In this document: positions 21,809 to 31,562 of the stretch, in pieces | How positions within the stretch are numbered: the first letter of the stretch is position 1 | Layout of the letters: the number at the start of each line of letters is the position of its first letter | From: Ustilago trichophora | Taxonomy: Eukaryota; Basidiomycota; Ustilaginomycetes; Ustilaginales; Ustilaginaceae | Direction of reading: 5' to 3' | DNA: 64,000 bases | Assembly: GCA_900323505.1 (NCBI GenBank) | Contig: OOIN01000005.1 | Location: forward strand, 930,001-994,000 | Notes under the pieces: model-generated | What the model was told of the DNA's origin: nothing | Seen by the model: only the letters and a program-made list of their open reading frames with translations | Databases searched by the model: none | Position numbers and translations under genes: made by a program

Positions 21809-22563
21809 TTCAAAAGGTTTTGGGTTTAGACAAGAGCTTAAACGTTTAAGCCGTGAATCTGTGCGACGGTGTTCAGAAGTCCGGATATCTTGATGTGAGC
21901 TCGAGATCGTGTCCTGTTCCGTTTCCTTGGGATATTAGCGAAGGAGAGAAGGACGGGTGGATGGTGGATGTTGGATGGTGGAAGGGAGGAAGGAAGAACG
22001 CAAGAACGTCGTTTGGAGTACGAGGGTGATGTGGGTGCAATATCACAAGCCGCCGCGTTGACCGAGGCCACACAGAAAGTTGCGACTTCCTTTTTTGTGA
22101 CTTTTCTTTTTTATTATTATTTTCTGGACCACGTCGAGCTGCAGCAAAACAGCCTCAGACGGGAAAATGATGAAAACTGGAACGTGCGTCGAGCTCGAGC
22201 TTTGTTTCGTCCGCATTTGCATGTTTGCGAGGACCGCGCTGCATCACAGCTGCATCACAGCTGCACCGCAAATCTCCACTTTTTGCCTTTTTGGTTTTTC
22301 GCCTGTTCCTGCGATTGTTGCGCCTTAACAATCTTGGGGAAAAAAGAGTCTCGGTGAGGCTTGGGCTCGGCATTCGGACAGAAGCATGTGCAACGGCCTC
22401 GGCGAAAGAATACACAACACCGAAGTCTTGGGTCTCCACCACCCTTGCCCCTACGCTCAAATTGCACAAACGTAATCGACCCATCAAGGTCCACCAAACC
22501 ATCATCAGCTCCACCGTCAATCACAACAAACGCAAGGGTGCTTCCTCGATAGATAATTCGAAG
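21809..22563. other. Divergent promoter region
   Basis: About 755 bp between the membrane-protein gene and the hydrolase gene. It contains a short tandem repeat of GCTGCATCACA (two copies plus a partial third, about 22239-22265) and T-rich runs near 22090-22115. No gene seen; the hydrolase frame is open upstream but without protein-like features. Confidence 0.6.
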
Positions 22564-23706
22564 ATGGTTCTCGGCCTGGGCAAGAAAAAGAAGCAAGCCA
22601 AGAAGGAGCAGGAGCAGGAGCAGGAGCAGCAAGCGTCCAGCTCTGCGGGACCTTCTTCATCTGCGCAACCTAACGTGGATAGGCACGGTTCATTTCGGCC
22701 TCCATACGGCCAAGACAAAGATGAAGCATCCGTTCCATCTGGATCTTTCAAGTATGGCAATGACATCTCCAAGTCGATTGTCGATGTCGCTGGTCTACCT
22801 GTCAACGTTTTCGGGCTGGACGAGTTGACTCCTGCTCCATCTCGCGCCAGTGCACCGCGACCTCCCCCTGTCTGTGTCGTTATTCATATGCATGGCCGCG
22901 GCGGATCAGCCGACAACGAGGAGAAAATTGCCCGTCAGCTCTACGACCGCATCGCACGCGACAAAGAATCCTACCAAGTGCAACAAAACGAAGGCATGGT
23001 AGCTACCTCCTCGATTCAGCGAGATCATCTAATCGTTACTTTCGACGCGCGCAATCATGGCAACCGAACTACCAACCCTGAAGGCCAAAGGGCATGGAAG
23101 CAGGGCAACACCCGCCATGCGATGGACCTGTACGGTATGATTGTCGGCGATGCGCGCGACGCATCTTTCCTGGTTGACTTCCTCAGCGCCTACCTCTTCC
23201 CTCACGACGAGCGCACCGTTGCTGAATGGGTCATTACCGGAAAATCGCTGGGTGGTCACTCGACATGGCACGTATTGGCCAACGACTCACGCGTCAAGAT
23301 CGGCGTCCCATTTATCGGCATGCCCGACTACTCAAGGTTGCTAGCCTCCCGCACGAGGACTTCGTTCGTCGCCAACGCTCCACCTTACGTGCCCGCAAGT
23401 CTCAAGGCGCTAGTCGACAAGATCGATCCTGCTCGCACGGCCTACGACAGCTTTGATGCCAGGAGAAATCCGTTCTGGGGAAAGAAGATTTGCGTGCTCA
23501 GCGGCGCCAATGACAAGTTGGTGCTGTGGGATTGGAATGAGGACTTTTTGAAGGGGCTTGTGGTGGGCGAGGCTGCAGGAGCGAGAGGCGAGATGGAGGG
23601 GCTCAAGATTCACCGTAGACCCGGAGTGGGTCACGAAGTGACAGAGGAGATGGTCGAGGAGGCGGGAGAGTGGGTCTGGAGGTGGGGCATTGTGGCGCCT
23701 GCTTGA
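22564..23706 (+). CDS. Alpha/beta hydrolase, substrate unknown
   Basis: A 380-residue serine hydrolase. The N-terminus is basic (MVLGLGKKKKQAKK) then has an EQEQEQEQQ run from a GAGCAG hexanucleotide repeat. The fold opens with VCVVIHMHGRGGS (oxyanion loop, HGRGGS), continues with VTFDARNHGNR, and has the nucleophile elbow GKSLGGHS with Ser at about 228. The Asp is probably in SGANDK and the His in PGVGHEV near 359. No signal peptide or membrane helix, so probably cytosolic. The ATG at 22564 is the first giving a sensible N-terminus. The catalytic triad is inferred from spacing; substrate class cannot be read. Confidence 0.82.
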   Translation: MVLGLGKKKKQAKKEQEQEQEQQASSSAGPSSSAQPNVDRHGSFRPPYGQDKDEASVPSGSFKYGNDISKSIVDVAGLPVNVFGLDELTPAPSRASAPRPPPVCVVIHMHGRGGSADNEEKIARQLYDRIARDKESYQVQQNEGMVATSSIQRDHLIVTFDARNHGNRTTNPEGQRAWKQGNTRHAMDLYGMIVGDARDASFLVDFLSAYLFPHDERTVAEWVITGKSLGGHSTWHVLANDSRVKIGVPFIGMPDYSRLLASRTRTSFVANAPPYVPASLKALVDKIDPARTAYDSFDARRNPFWGKKICVLSGANDKLVLWDWNEDFLKGLVVGEAAGARGEMEGLKIHRRPGVGHEVTEEMVEEAGEWVWRWGIVAPA

Positions 23707-24374
23707 GGGATACATGGCTATAATCTTTCTTTCTGAACCCACTCTTAGGATAGATCACAGTAGATTCTGGACGCTGAAAGATACCACATGTTCTCACTTA
23801 CTCTCCTCGTTCCCACAAGAGAAGGACTCGTTTCCTAGCCAGCTGGCTGGCTTACTAGATTTGCACGCACACTTTCAGTCTCAGCAATCTCATGCGCAGC
23901 TTCTTTGGACTTGTGCGCTCTTTATGAAGCAATGCAGACTTAGCTGGAGACGGGCCATGACATTTTACAGTCAAGATGTCTCTTGGTGTGTGTTGATGTT
24001 GACAGCCAGTTGCATGCATTTCGGCCGAGACAGCACACCAACATCTTATCTGTGCAACCCCACGCCAGTGTTGTGTGGACCAATTGGAGATGTGATGTTT
24101 AGAAATCCAATTTTGGCTCTCTCCACTAGCAATTCCATGCATTTCCGCACTCTCTCACATTCAACTCCGGCTAACGGCTTAGCGCGCACAACCGGAGCGC
24201 TGCTCGATCCCCACAACCCCGCCTTACACATGCAACACTCACATCTGATCACTACCACCACCATCATTCATCACTATTGCACCACATCCGCTCCGTATCG
24301 CCTTTGGACTGGTACTACTCTGCACCTTCATCCTTCATTTTAACCCAATTCACAAGGAAAAAATCACATTCAAA
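23707..24374. other. Intergenic: promoter of the cytochrome b5 gene
   Basis: About 670 bp with the hydrolase 3' flank and the cytochrome b5 promoter and leader. No gene seen. Confidence 0.6.
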
Positions 24375-24891
24375 ATGGGCAAGCAGGTCGACCTTAACGA
24401 GCTCAAGAACCACAAGTCTGGTGAGTTTCCAACATATGGCTCGCGTGCTTGGAGCTGCCTAAAGAGGCGGGTTGCTGATATTGTCTTTTGACTGCTTGTA
24501 TCTGACTTTGCAATGGTCTGCGTATCTGCACATTGAACATCGCTTGTTCGAAATGCTGCAGAGGACTCGGCTTGGGTCGTTGTCGATGGCAAGGTCTACG
24601 ACGTTACCGGCTTCCTTGACGACGTAAGTCTCATCCCTTCCTCACTTTACATTCAACATATTTCAGAGAACTCCATCATACTCACACTCACCATCTCCAT
24701 ATCCATCTCGCGCGTGTGTTACATTTTGTATCGGTCTGCCCAAACAGCACCCAGGCGGAAAGAAGATCCTTCTCAAGAACTGCGGCAAGGACGCCTCCGA
24801 GGCCTTCTGGACCTACCATGGCGAGAAGGTCCTCGAGAAGGTCGGTGCCGATCTCCAGATCGGCGAGTTCAAGGACTCGGCCAAGCTCTGA
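24375..24891 (+). CDS. Small soluble cytochrome b5-domain protein
   Basis: Three exons, 24375-24420, 24562-24623 and 24748-24891 (introns 141 and 124 bp, GTGAG/GTAAG...CAG), encoding only 83 residues. The domain is complete: VVVDGKVYDVTGFLDD, then HPGG with the first haem-ligand His at 37, and the second His at 60 in TYHGEK. There is no C-terminal membrane anchor, unlike microsomal cytochrome b5 (about 120-135 residues), so it should be a soluble electron carrier or haem-binding domain. The second intron falls exactly before HPGG. Over half of the transcribed coding span is intron, which is unusual for this window. Confidence 0.9.
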
Positions 24892-25440
24892 ATTATCCAA
24901 TTACTAAAGAGCAGCCCTTTCTCCCGATAAACAAAGAACAGTTCATTTATCTCCTTAGGCGTATTTGCTGATTGTGCAGCTAGCTGTGTGACTCTGGATG
25001 CTCGTGAATGGCTCTGAGAATGAGGAGACCCGTGATAAGTCCACTGGAAAGTGGATCGCATGTTTCGGAAGATTGATATACGACAATGCAATGTGGCTCT
25101 GTCTGGAGATGGACGGTCGAGCAGAAGCCGCACTAGTGCCGCAACTACATAGCGCAGCTCAATCTGTCGAAGAAGCAATGTTGAATCCGACAGAGTGCCC
25201 CGCAGATCGTTCCCGTGCTCAACGATGTAAAGCGGCCAAGCTATCCAGTGAGCATCGTTTGCGGTCTGTACTGCATGCAGCAGAGCATCACCGCGCGCTG
25301 ACATGGAATTTTTCCATTTCAGGGTCCTCTGACTTTTTTGTGTATCTTCGAATCTTTACAACCTGCTGTTTCTTCGAGTTTGCTCGTCCACCTCTTGCTT
25401 TCCATCATCTTACATCCTATCCCGGTATCAGCATGTCGAC
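24892..25440. other. Intergenic: cytochrome b5 3' flank and RIT1 promoter
   Basis: About 550 bp with no coding signal; the ORFs crossing it lack protein-like composition. Confidence 0.6.
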
Positions 25441-27024
25441 ATGACCCCCGCCAATCCCTCGGACCACTCGTCGTCCACCAATTCTCGCACTTCATGGACC
25501 CACAGCGATCAGATCAAACGAGAATCCCGGCACATCTACAATAAGCTCCATTCGATCTCCCACGACGCTCATTTCATCCGTCGCATCCACACCCTCTTCC
25601 CCGATCTCCTCTTGACAGCCAACCTGCGCTGTGGAGCATGGTACACTGATCCGAGGATCACGTCAGCGGTCTCTTACTTCAAGTCGACGGACGGACACAC
25701 GCATCAATGGAGTTTCAGTCTCAAGCGGTCCAATCTGCACCTTGTGCCGCAGATTGTAGGAGCAGGCGGAGCGGTGGTTGTTGATTCGACTAGACGGGGG
25801 AAGAGTATGCCAGATGCGCTTAGTAAGACTGTGCCTATCTGGTGTGCTGTTCTGAACAGGGCATCGGGGCGGAAGTATGGCACGCCAGTGAAGGGCGAAG
25901 AAGAGCGATTGGTGACGCCGGAATGGATGATTCCCCCAACGGAACACGATCAGATAGAAGCTCGTATCGACGGCTTTGTATCTTCGTTGCTCGACTCTGA
26001 CTTGGAAGTCCCGAAGCTGGAAAAGCCGTTGCGTCTGGTCTTTGTTACACCGCAAACAGATCCCTCTTCCCTCCCGGGATCACTGAAAGACTCGAGCGAA
26101 CGAGATTATACTCCAATAGTGTTGGTATCCGCTTCCAAGTTCGTCCTGGATTCCGCCGACCTGTCTACCGCATCATCCACCGCCGAAACTTCACAAGGAA
26201 CGGATGATGGATATGTCTACGTGCAAGGCGCGGGCGATGACCACGAAAATTGGGCCCGCGGTCTGACGCCAGACGTGTTTTGGAAACATCAAGCCCAGCT
26301 GCTCGCCTGCGAGAAAGACTTGCTTGAAGCACTGGTGGACAGGCTTGTTGCAGAAGAAGGCGACAAAGGAGGCCATTGGTTTACACCTCTAGCAGTCCAA
26401 ACAACTGCAGAGCAAAGAAGTGGTGCAAGTGGAGATGTGGAAGTAGGCGAAATGGGCGTCTATATTGCTTCTCGAGGAGCAGATCATGTTTTCACCGCAG
26501 AGGAGAGGAACACGTATGATCTGATCTTCCACTTCACATCCCTCTCGCCCCCCTCTACCGACTCTGTGGAATTGCAAGGGAAGCTAGCCTCCCTCAATCT
26601 CACCTCAGATTCGCAACGAGCCAGAATATACCCGGTTCACGTGGCACCTAACAAAAAAGGCCTCTCCGCCATTCGCACAGCCTATCCGCCAGCCATCACC
26701 CTGGCCCATCGCATCCTCTCCACCAAGTCACCAACATCCGAAGAGAGGCGAAAGATCCTGATCTGCTGTCATGACGGCAAAGATCTATCCGGCAGCCTCG
26801 TCATCGCCATCCTGGCATCCTGTTTCACAGACCAACGCAAGCTGATCGTGCAACAAGCGGAAATGGAGAAGCATAAAGAGGAGATCAGCAAAGATACGAC
26901 GAAGAGAAGACTTCAATGGCTTGTCAGTGCCAATCCTCGCTCTGCACCCAGTAGAGCTTTCCTATTGAGGGTCAACGAGTTGCTTCTTAGCCATCGACAT
27001 CGACCGCCACCACCCGAAGCATAG
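25441..27024 (+). CDS. RIT1: Initiator tRNA 2'-O-ribosyl phosphate transferase RIT1
   Basis: Adds a 2'-O-ribosyl phosphate to A64 of initiator tRNA-Met, keeping it from acting in elongation. Family features in order: the N-terminal IYNKLHSISHDAHFI, NLRCGAWY, YFKSTDGHTHQWSFSLKRSNLHL, then VVDSTRRGKSMPDALSKTVPIWCAVLNR. The C-terminal DUSP-like part carries a phosphatase-type loop, ICCHDGKDLSGSLVIAIL (about 440-457). At 527 residues it is of normal length. Single exon; ATG at 25441, shortly before the conserved block. The cytosolic tRNA-modifying role is that of the yeast homologue. It converges on REV7 with 92 bp between stops. Confidence 0.92.
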   Translation: MTPANPSDHSSSTNSRTSWTHSDQIKRESRHIYNKLHSISHDAHFIRRIHTLFPDLLLTANLRCGAWYTDPRITSAVSYFKSTDGHTHQWSFSLKRSNLHLVPQIVGAGGAVVVDSTRRGKSMPDALSKTVPIWCAVLNRASGRKYGTPVKGEEERLVTPEWMIPPTEHDQIEARIDGFVSSLLDSDLEVPKLEKPLRLVFVTPQTDPSSLPGSLKDSSERDYTPIVLVSASKFVLDSADLSTASSTAETSQGTDDGYVYVQGAGDDHENWARGLTPDVFWKHQAQLLACEKDLLEALVDRLVAEEGDKGGHWFTPLAVQTTAEQRSGASGDVEVGEMGVYIASRGADHVFTAEERNTYDLIFHFTSLSPPSTDSVELQGKLASLNLTSDSQRARIYPVHVAPNKKGLSAIRTAYPPAITLAHRILSTKSPTSEERRKILICCHDGKDLSGSLVIAILASCFTDQRKLIVQQAEMEKHKEEISKDTTKRRLQWLVSANPRSAPSRAFLLRVNELLLSHRHRPPPPEA

Positions 27025-27116
27025 AATAAGGCGCAATGTACAATATATAAATCAAGCAAAAGTACAACAATAAACAAAAAGCATAGCTACATATAGGATA
27101 AAATATGGGTGAAATG

Positions 27117-28439
27117 TTAGAACCCGCCACTGAGATTTGTACCAAAGTCATCCCTCACACTCTGGCTACTTCCACTGGGCGAGCTAGGTGCTGACGAAGA
27201 GGATTCGGAATCGGACTCGGCCGCCCTTGTTTCTCCAAGTACCATCCGGGCGCGTTTGCGTTTGCTTTTGGCATGGGCGATATCAGGTTCGGCATCTGCC
27301 TCTGCAAGGGCAGGTTGATCTAGGTCACGCTCGGCATCCAGGCGACGCGCTCTGTTCTTGATTTCTCTAGCATTGCTTCCCGCCGCTGCAGTGAGGGTAG
27401 AAACGTCGATTTGGGTGGCTTTCGATATTAAGAGTTCGTCTTCGACTCCATGTGGCTTGCGAAGGGGTTGAGCTGAAGTAGGTCGGACTTGCGCTCGTTT
27501 CAAAGGAGGCACATTTGAGGCGCGAGATTGTCCAGATTTGGCATAAACGTCTTCTTCGACGTAGAGCATAAGATTGATGACGCCAGAATCGAGGGTTTTG
27601 ATGGGTCGGATTTTGGGAGCCGGGTCGGCGGCGTGTCCGTTGCTGGGAGACTGGTCCTGACGTATATGTGTGCGGCCGAGGTTTTCAGCATCTGCAGGGA
27701 TCCAGTCTCCGGTACTTGGTTCGTTCCGGTCTTTGCCAGTTGGTGAAATGTCTTCGTCGACCATCTCGAGGACTACGGCAAAGGTGAGCTCCGTCGATGA
27801 TGATGTTCCATCGCCATCGTTGCTCTTTCCCCCTTCCGTTGTTGGCATGTCGTACAGGATACCGTCAACGACCATGAGCTTCTGCATGAAGCCTCGAAAG
27901 ATGAGTTCGAGCTCATCGCTTGTCACATTACTTGATATCGCTAGGTTTCTGTCGCGCGGGTCTATCAACGCCGACGGTAGGATATAGTCTAAGCTGAAAA
28001 CAAAGCGTTCGTATGCATCCGCAGGATTGGAATTACCACTGTTCGAATCTACTCCGGCTGACGACCCGCTTCCCGACACACGGTTACTCGGATCAACTAC
28101 GATGTTGGGCCGAATGACGAGGATGGCTTTGCTGACAGTACTCTTTTCGATCTCGCTACGGAGAGCGGCGAGGAGGCGCGAAATATACTCGTTGAGACCG
28201 GGATGACGAGACTGGTAGCAGGGATGATTGTACTTTTTGCGTCGGGCAAAGACATCATAAGGGTATACTGAGCGCATGCATAAGATAGTGTGGAAAGCGA
28301 CTTCGAGAAAGTCGATGATGCCAGAGACGAGTTGGTTATAGGTGAGGGGTGAGTCTTCTAGTCGGTCGCGTGCAGGGACAATGTTGTGGTCGATGTCGAG
28401 CTGCCTCGCTTTGCCCTTATCCATGGTGCCGGTGATCAT
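27117..28439 (-). CDS. REV7: HORMA-domain protein REV7 (MAD2B), polymerase zeta subunit
   Basis: Accessory subunit of DNA polymerase zeta for translesion synthesis, in the nucleus. The HORMA domain starts near residue 30: LVSGIIDFLEVAFHTILCMR, SVYPYDVFARRKKYNHPCYQ, HPGLNEYI, all clear REV7 matches. The domain is interrupted by a Ser/Gly/Asn-rich insert (near 125-145) before ERFVFSLDYILPS. A disordered, charged tail from about 290 to 440 includes SKRKRAR, a likely nuclear signal. Human REV7 has 211 residues, so this one is twice as long. ATG at 28439, with another five codons later (28424); either is possible. It faces the CCCH gene across about 350 bp. Confidence 0.88.
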   Translation of the reverse strand: MITGTMDKGKARQLDIDHNIVPARDRLEDSPLTYNQLVSGIIDFLEVAFHTILCMRSVYPYDVFARRKKYNHPCYQSRHPGLNEYISRLLAALRSEIEKSTVSKAILVIRPNIVVDPSNRVSGSGSSAGVDSNSGNSNPADAYERFVFSLDYILPSALIDPRDRNLAISSNVTSDELELIFRGFMQKLMVVDGILYDMPTTEGGKSNDGDGTSSSTELTFAVVLEMVDEDISPTGKDRNEPSTGDWIPADAENLGRTHIRQDQSPSNGHAADPAPKIRPIKTLDSGVINLMLYVEEDVYAKSGQSRASNVPPLKRAQVRPTSAQPLRKPHGVEDELLISKATQIDVSTLTAAAGSNAREIKNRARRLDAERDLDQPALAEADAEPDIAHAKSKRKRARMVLGETRAAESDSESSSSAPSSPSGSSQSVRDDFGTNLSGGF

Positions 28440-28789
28440 GTGAGAAGATAGACGGTAGAATGCCGCTCTTCAGCTCTACAATTGTAACATGCTGTCTCTT
28501 CGTGGTTGATTAGATGTCGAGCAAGCCGAGGAGACGGTGGGAGTATGCAGTCCGAGTAATACATGTGTGGGTGTTTATTTGGCTGAGCCTTCAGGGTCCA
28601 CCACCAAAGGGTTCGGATTTCGGAGTCTTCCTCCACCTCAGGCTAAGAAGAAAGGGACATGGGAAAATTTGGCTTTTCATTGCAGGACATGCTTGTGTTC
28701 AACTTTCCTTGTCGACCATCTCTGTTGCATTACCACACCCGGTCGGAAGCGTAGCGCGCGCAGCTACATATCCCGGTTCAGAGGTCAAG
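28440..28789. other. Short bidirectional promoter, REV7 / CCCH gene
   Basis: 350 bp between divergent starts if the CCCH gene begins at 28790; the CCCH frame is open back to 28514. Confidence 0.5.
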
Positions 28790-30886
28790 ATGTGGACTGC
28801 TTCGTCGTCGAAAGCAGTCAGGGTGTTGGCGACGACTCGAGCTGCGTCGAGCAGCGCAGTCATCCTTCAAACAGCGTTGCCCCACAGGCCCCAATTCTCA
28901 CGACCCGCCTCGACGGCCTCGCAAGCATCTTTGAAGTGGGAGAAAGAGACTCGAGACAAGCTTGAATCTAGCAGCAAGACTGGTAGCAGCAACCAGAGAA
29001 GCAGCACCGCACCCGGTCTGTCACCTAATCACGCCAAGGGCCGGACTTCATGGCAATTTCGAGGTTCCACGTACAAACATAAAGAGACGGACAAACTTCC
29101 TTCGTACAAGGGTAAGGAGAAAGAGTCGAACAATTCCGAGCACAGTGGAAACGATGCATCGGACATTCAGAAGAAGCATTTCAAGCCTGGCGGCCGAGTC
29201 TTGGCCAAAACGCCCCGTACCTTCGACGGATCCCCACAGCGCTCGGCTTCAAAACGGAAAGCAACTCGGCAGAAAGGATCGCCGACTGCTGATAGTACCT
29301 CGATGGGAGACGAGTCACCGAGCGTAGATATAGAACAAGCAGCTAAGGCGGAAATACCAAGAGAGGACCCCCTAGTTACAGCACAGGACCAGCTACGTGC
29401 CTTTTTCTCCAGAAAGACCGGGACCAGGCCAGTCTTTACTTCAAACCAGTTGAAAACAGAATTGTCTCGAGAAGTGGCTCATTCTGAGGATATAACGTAT
29501 CAGGATAGTGAGCTTGTCGGTGCAATGACAGGCTCAAACGACGAAGGAACAAGTACCTCAACCGAATCAGCAACCTCAGCTTCCCAGACCGGGACGTTGC
29601 AACAACTTGAACCCAAATATTCACGGCCGACCCTCTCAGAACTACAGGCAGCTGATTCGAACGACTTTGTCGGCCTGTACCGCTCCAAGACCGTATGGGA
29701 CCCTAGCAAAGAGTATGCCTTGATGCAGGATGGTCCGGAACGGAAGTCGTTTCTGCAAAGGGCATTAGAACAGGGTCCACGCCAGTACATTGTGGTTATT
29801 CTCGATGGCGACAATCTGCTATTTGACCCACGTCATCTGAACAATGGCTACGAAGGAGGCAAGTTCGTTTATGAGGAGCTCCGCCTGCGCATTGCCAAAA
29901 AGCACAACTTGATACCCCATCTGGTCGATCTGCGCGTTCGTGTCTTTTGCGCGCTCAATCCGCTCGCCACCGTTCTCAACAACACGCGCATCGTTCGCAA
30001 GGAGCTCCTCTTTGACTTCTTCCACGGTATCAGCGACTGTAACCTCAGCAACTACGTCGTCAATGTGGGTCGCGGTGACCAGGCAGCTGATCTGCGTGTT
30101 AAAGCGGCCTTGGCGGATGCGATTCGCGACCCAGGCTGTTTCCGTGCCTACCTGGGCGGCCTGGATGACTTTGGCTATCTGGAAGAGCTCGATACGATCC
30201 AGAGAGTGGGACTTCTTGACAATAAAGTCCATCTTGTCCAGGTGCCCGGCTTTGCAGTCAAGTCGAATGCGTACCGGGAGTATGCACATCGGGCGATCGA
30301 TCTCGACTATCTCTTCAAGAACTACGAGGCTGCCAGGCGGGATATGCAGAACTATGTGAGTACAAAGATAAGCTGGTTCGCTCAGGATGCCAAGAATCTC
30401 AGGGACATGCTTGCGCTCCTTTCGGCTTTTGACTTGGTTTTCCACTGACGCCTGTTTCTCTTCACTTTTCTCGTTCATCTGATTGTTGATACTTGGCATG
30501 GCCCTGCCTCGGTCCTCACACCCTCTGCATGCATGTGTGCATGTTTGCTTGCTTCCTTGTTCGACTCTTGCTCTGATGGCGGTGCCCGGCGTCCGTACCC
30601 CACCATTTTGATTGGCAACGTCGTCCGACCTACGCGTCAACAGGGTGCAGAAGCGTTCAATGTGGCCCGCGACGACAGCGTAGCCAAATCAACCGCTTCG
30701 CGACCATGCGTCTTTCACCATCTCGCCAAGGATGGCTGCACGCAAGGCGATTTTTGTGCATACTCGCACGAACCCATCTCGATGGGCCATAAACAGAGAC
30801 TTAGGAATCGCCTCAAACAGCGACAATGTCCCAACATCTCAAGAGGGGAAGAGTGCCAGTTTGGCGACGAGTGCCTTTTTGCGTAA
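28790..30886 (+). CDS. CCCH zinc-finger protein with DGDN (DUF7923-like) domain
   Basis: Fungal CCCH protein, probably RNA-binding. Exon 1 runs from 28790 to 30355 (donor GTGAGT) and exon 2 from 30644; the intron of 288 bp ends in CAG after more than 200 bp free of AG. A disordered first half is followed by VVILDGDNLLFDPRHLNNG and a globular domain through YREYAHRAIDLDYLFKNY, resembling the NYN-like DUF7923 domain. Exon 2 adds CCCH fingers: CVFHHLAKDGCTQGDFCAYSH is complete, while the second (CPNISRGEECQFGDECLFA) lacks its final His before an in-frame TAA at 30884-30886. GTAAGT at 30883 overlaps that stop, so a third exon, perhaps from 31007 (giving AHV) to 31223, may complete it. The first 55 residues look like a mitochondrial presequence. 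Confidence 0.65.
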
Positions 30887-31562
30887 GTCCCTCTGATCCT
30901 TCGCGCCGAGTTGAGCTTTGCTAAGGATGCCCGAAGTGGGTAGCCCGACGCACGAACACACGCGACCTTGACCGCCGGTCGCCAACGTTCACCATCGAGC
31001 AGCAAGCCACGTGGCTACTGTGTCATGCTTGCACGATGTGACCGCGTTCTTTCGTTGGAGTTGGAGAAGGAGAATTCTCCGACGCTTCCCCATAGTCACT
31101 CGAATCGGAGACGAAACTGCAAGCGATGGTCCCATCGCACGTAGAATAGAGCTAGCAGCTGACCCTGTTTTTCTCACTCTATGCCTCTTTATCGTTCTAT
31201 CTGATCTGCTCAACAGACACTGATACCTTCGCTCTACATCGGACCGGTACTCTTCAGATCGTCGCGCTTTCACACCCTCACACGCCTTCAATTGCGATAG
31301 AGCGTAAATGTCGACATGCCGAAGAGGCGACTGCGGCGGTGCATGAGAAGCGTGTGCTCGTTTGCAAGCAGATCATTCTCGCACCATCTGCTGATTTGAT
31401 ATGAGCTTCGTGGTTGTACAATACAGCTGGGCCGTGGCGAGAAGACAGTCACAAAGACCGACGGGGGATGTCGGAGCAAACTTCAGACGGAGGCAGTGGA
31501 CGATGACTTGCAAAGCGTGACCTTCGTTGGTGTTGCGAAATGGCCGAATAGCCGATGTCCAC

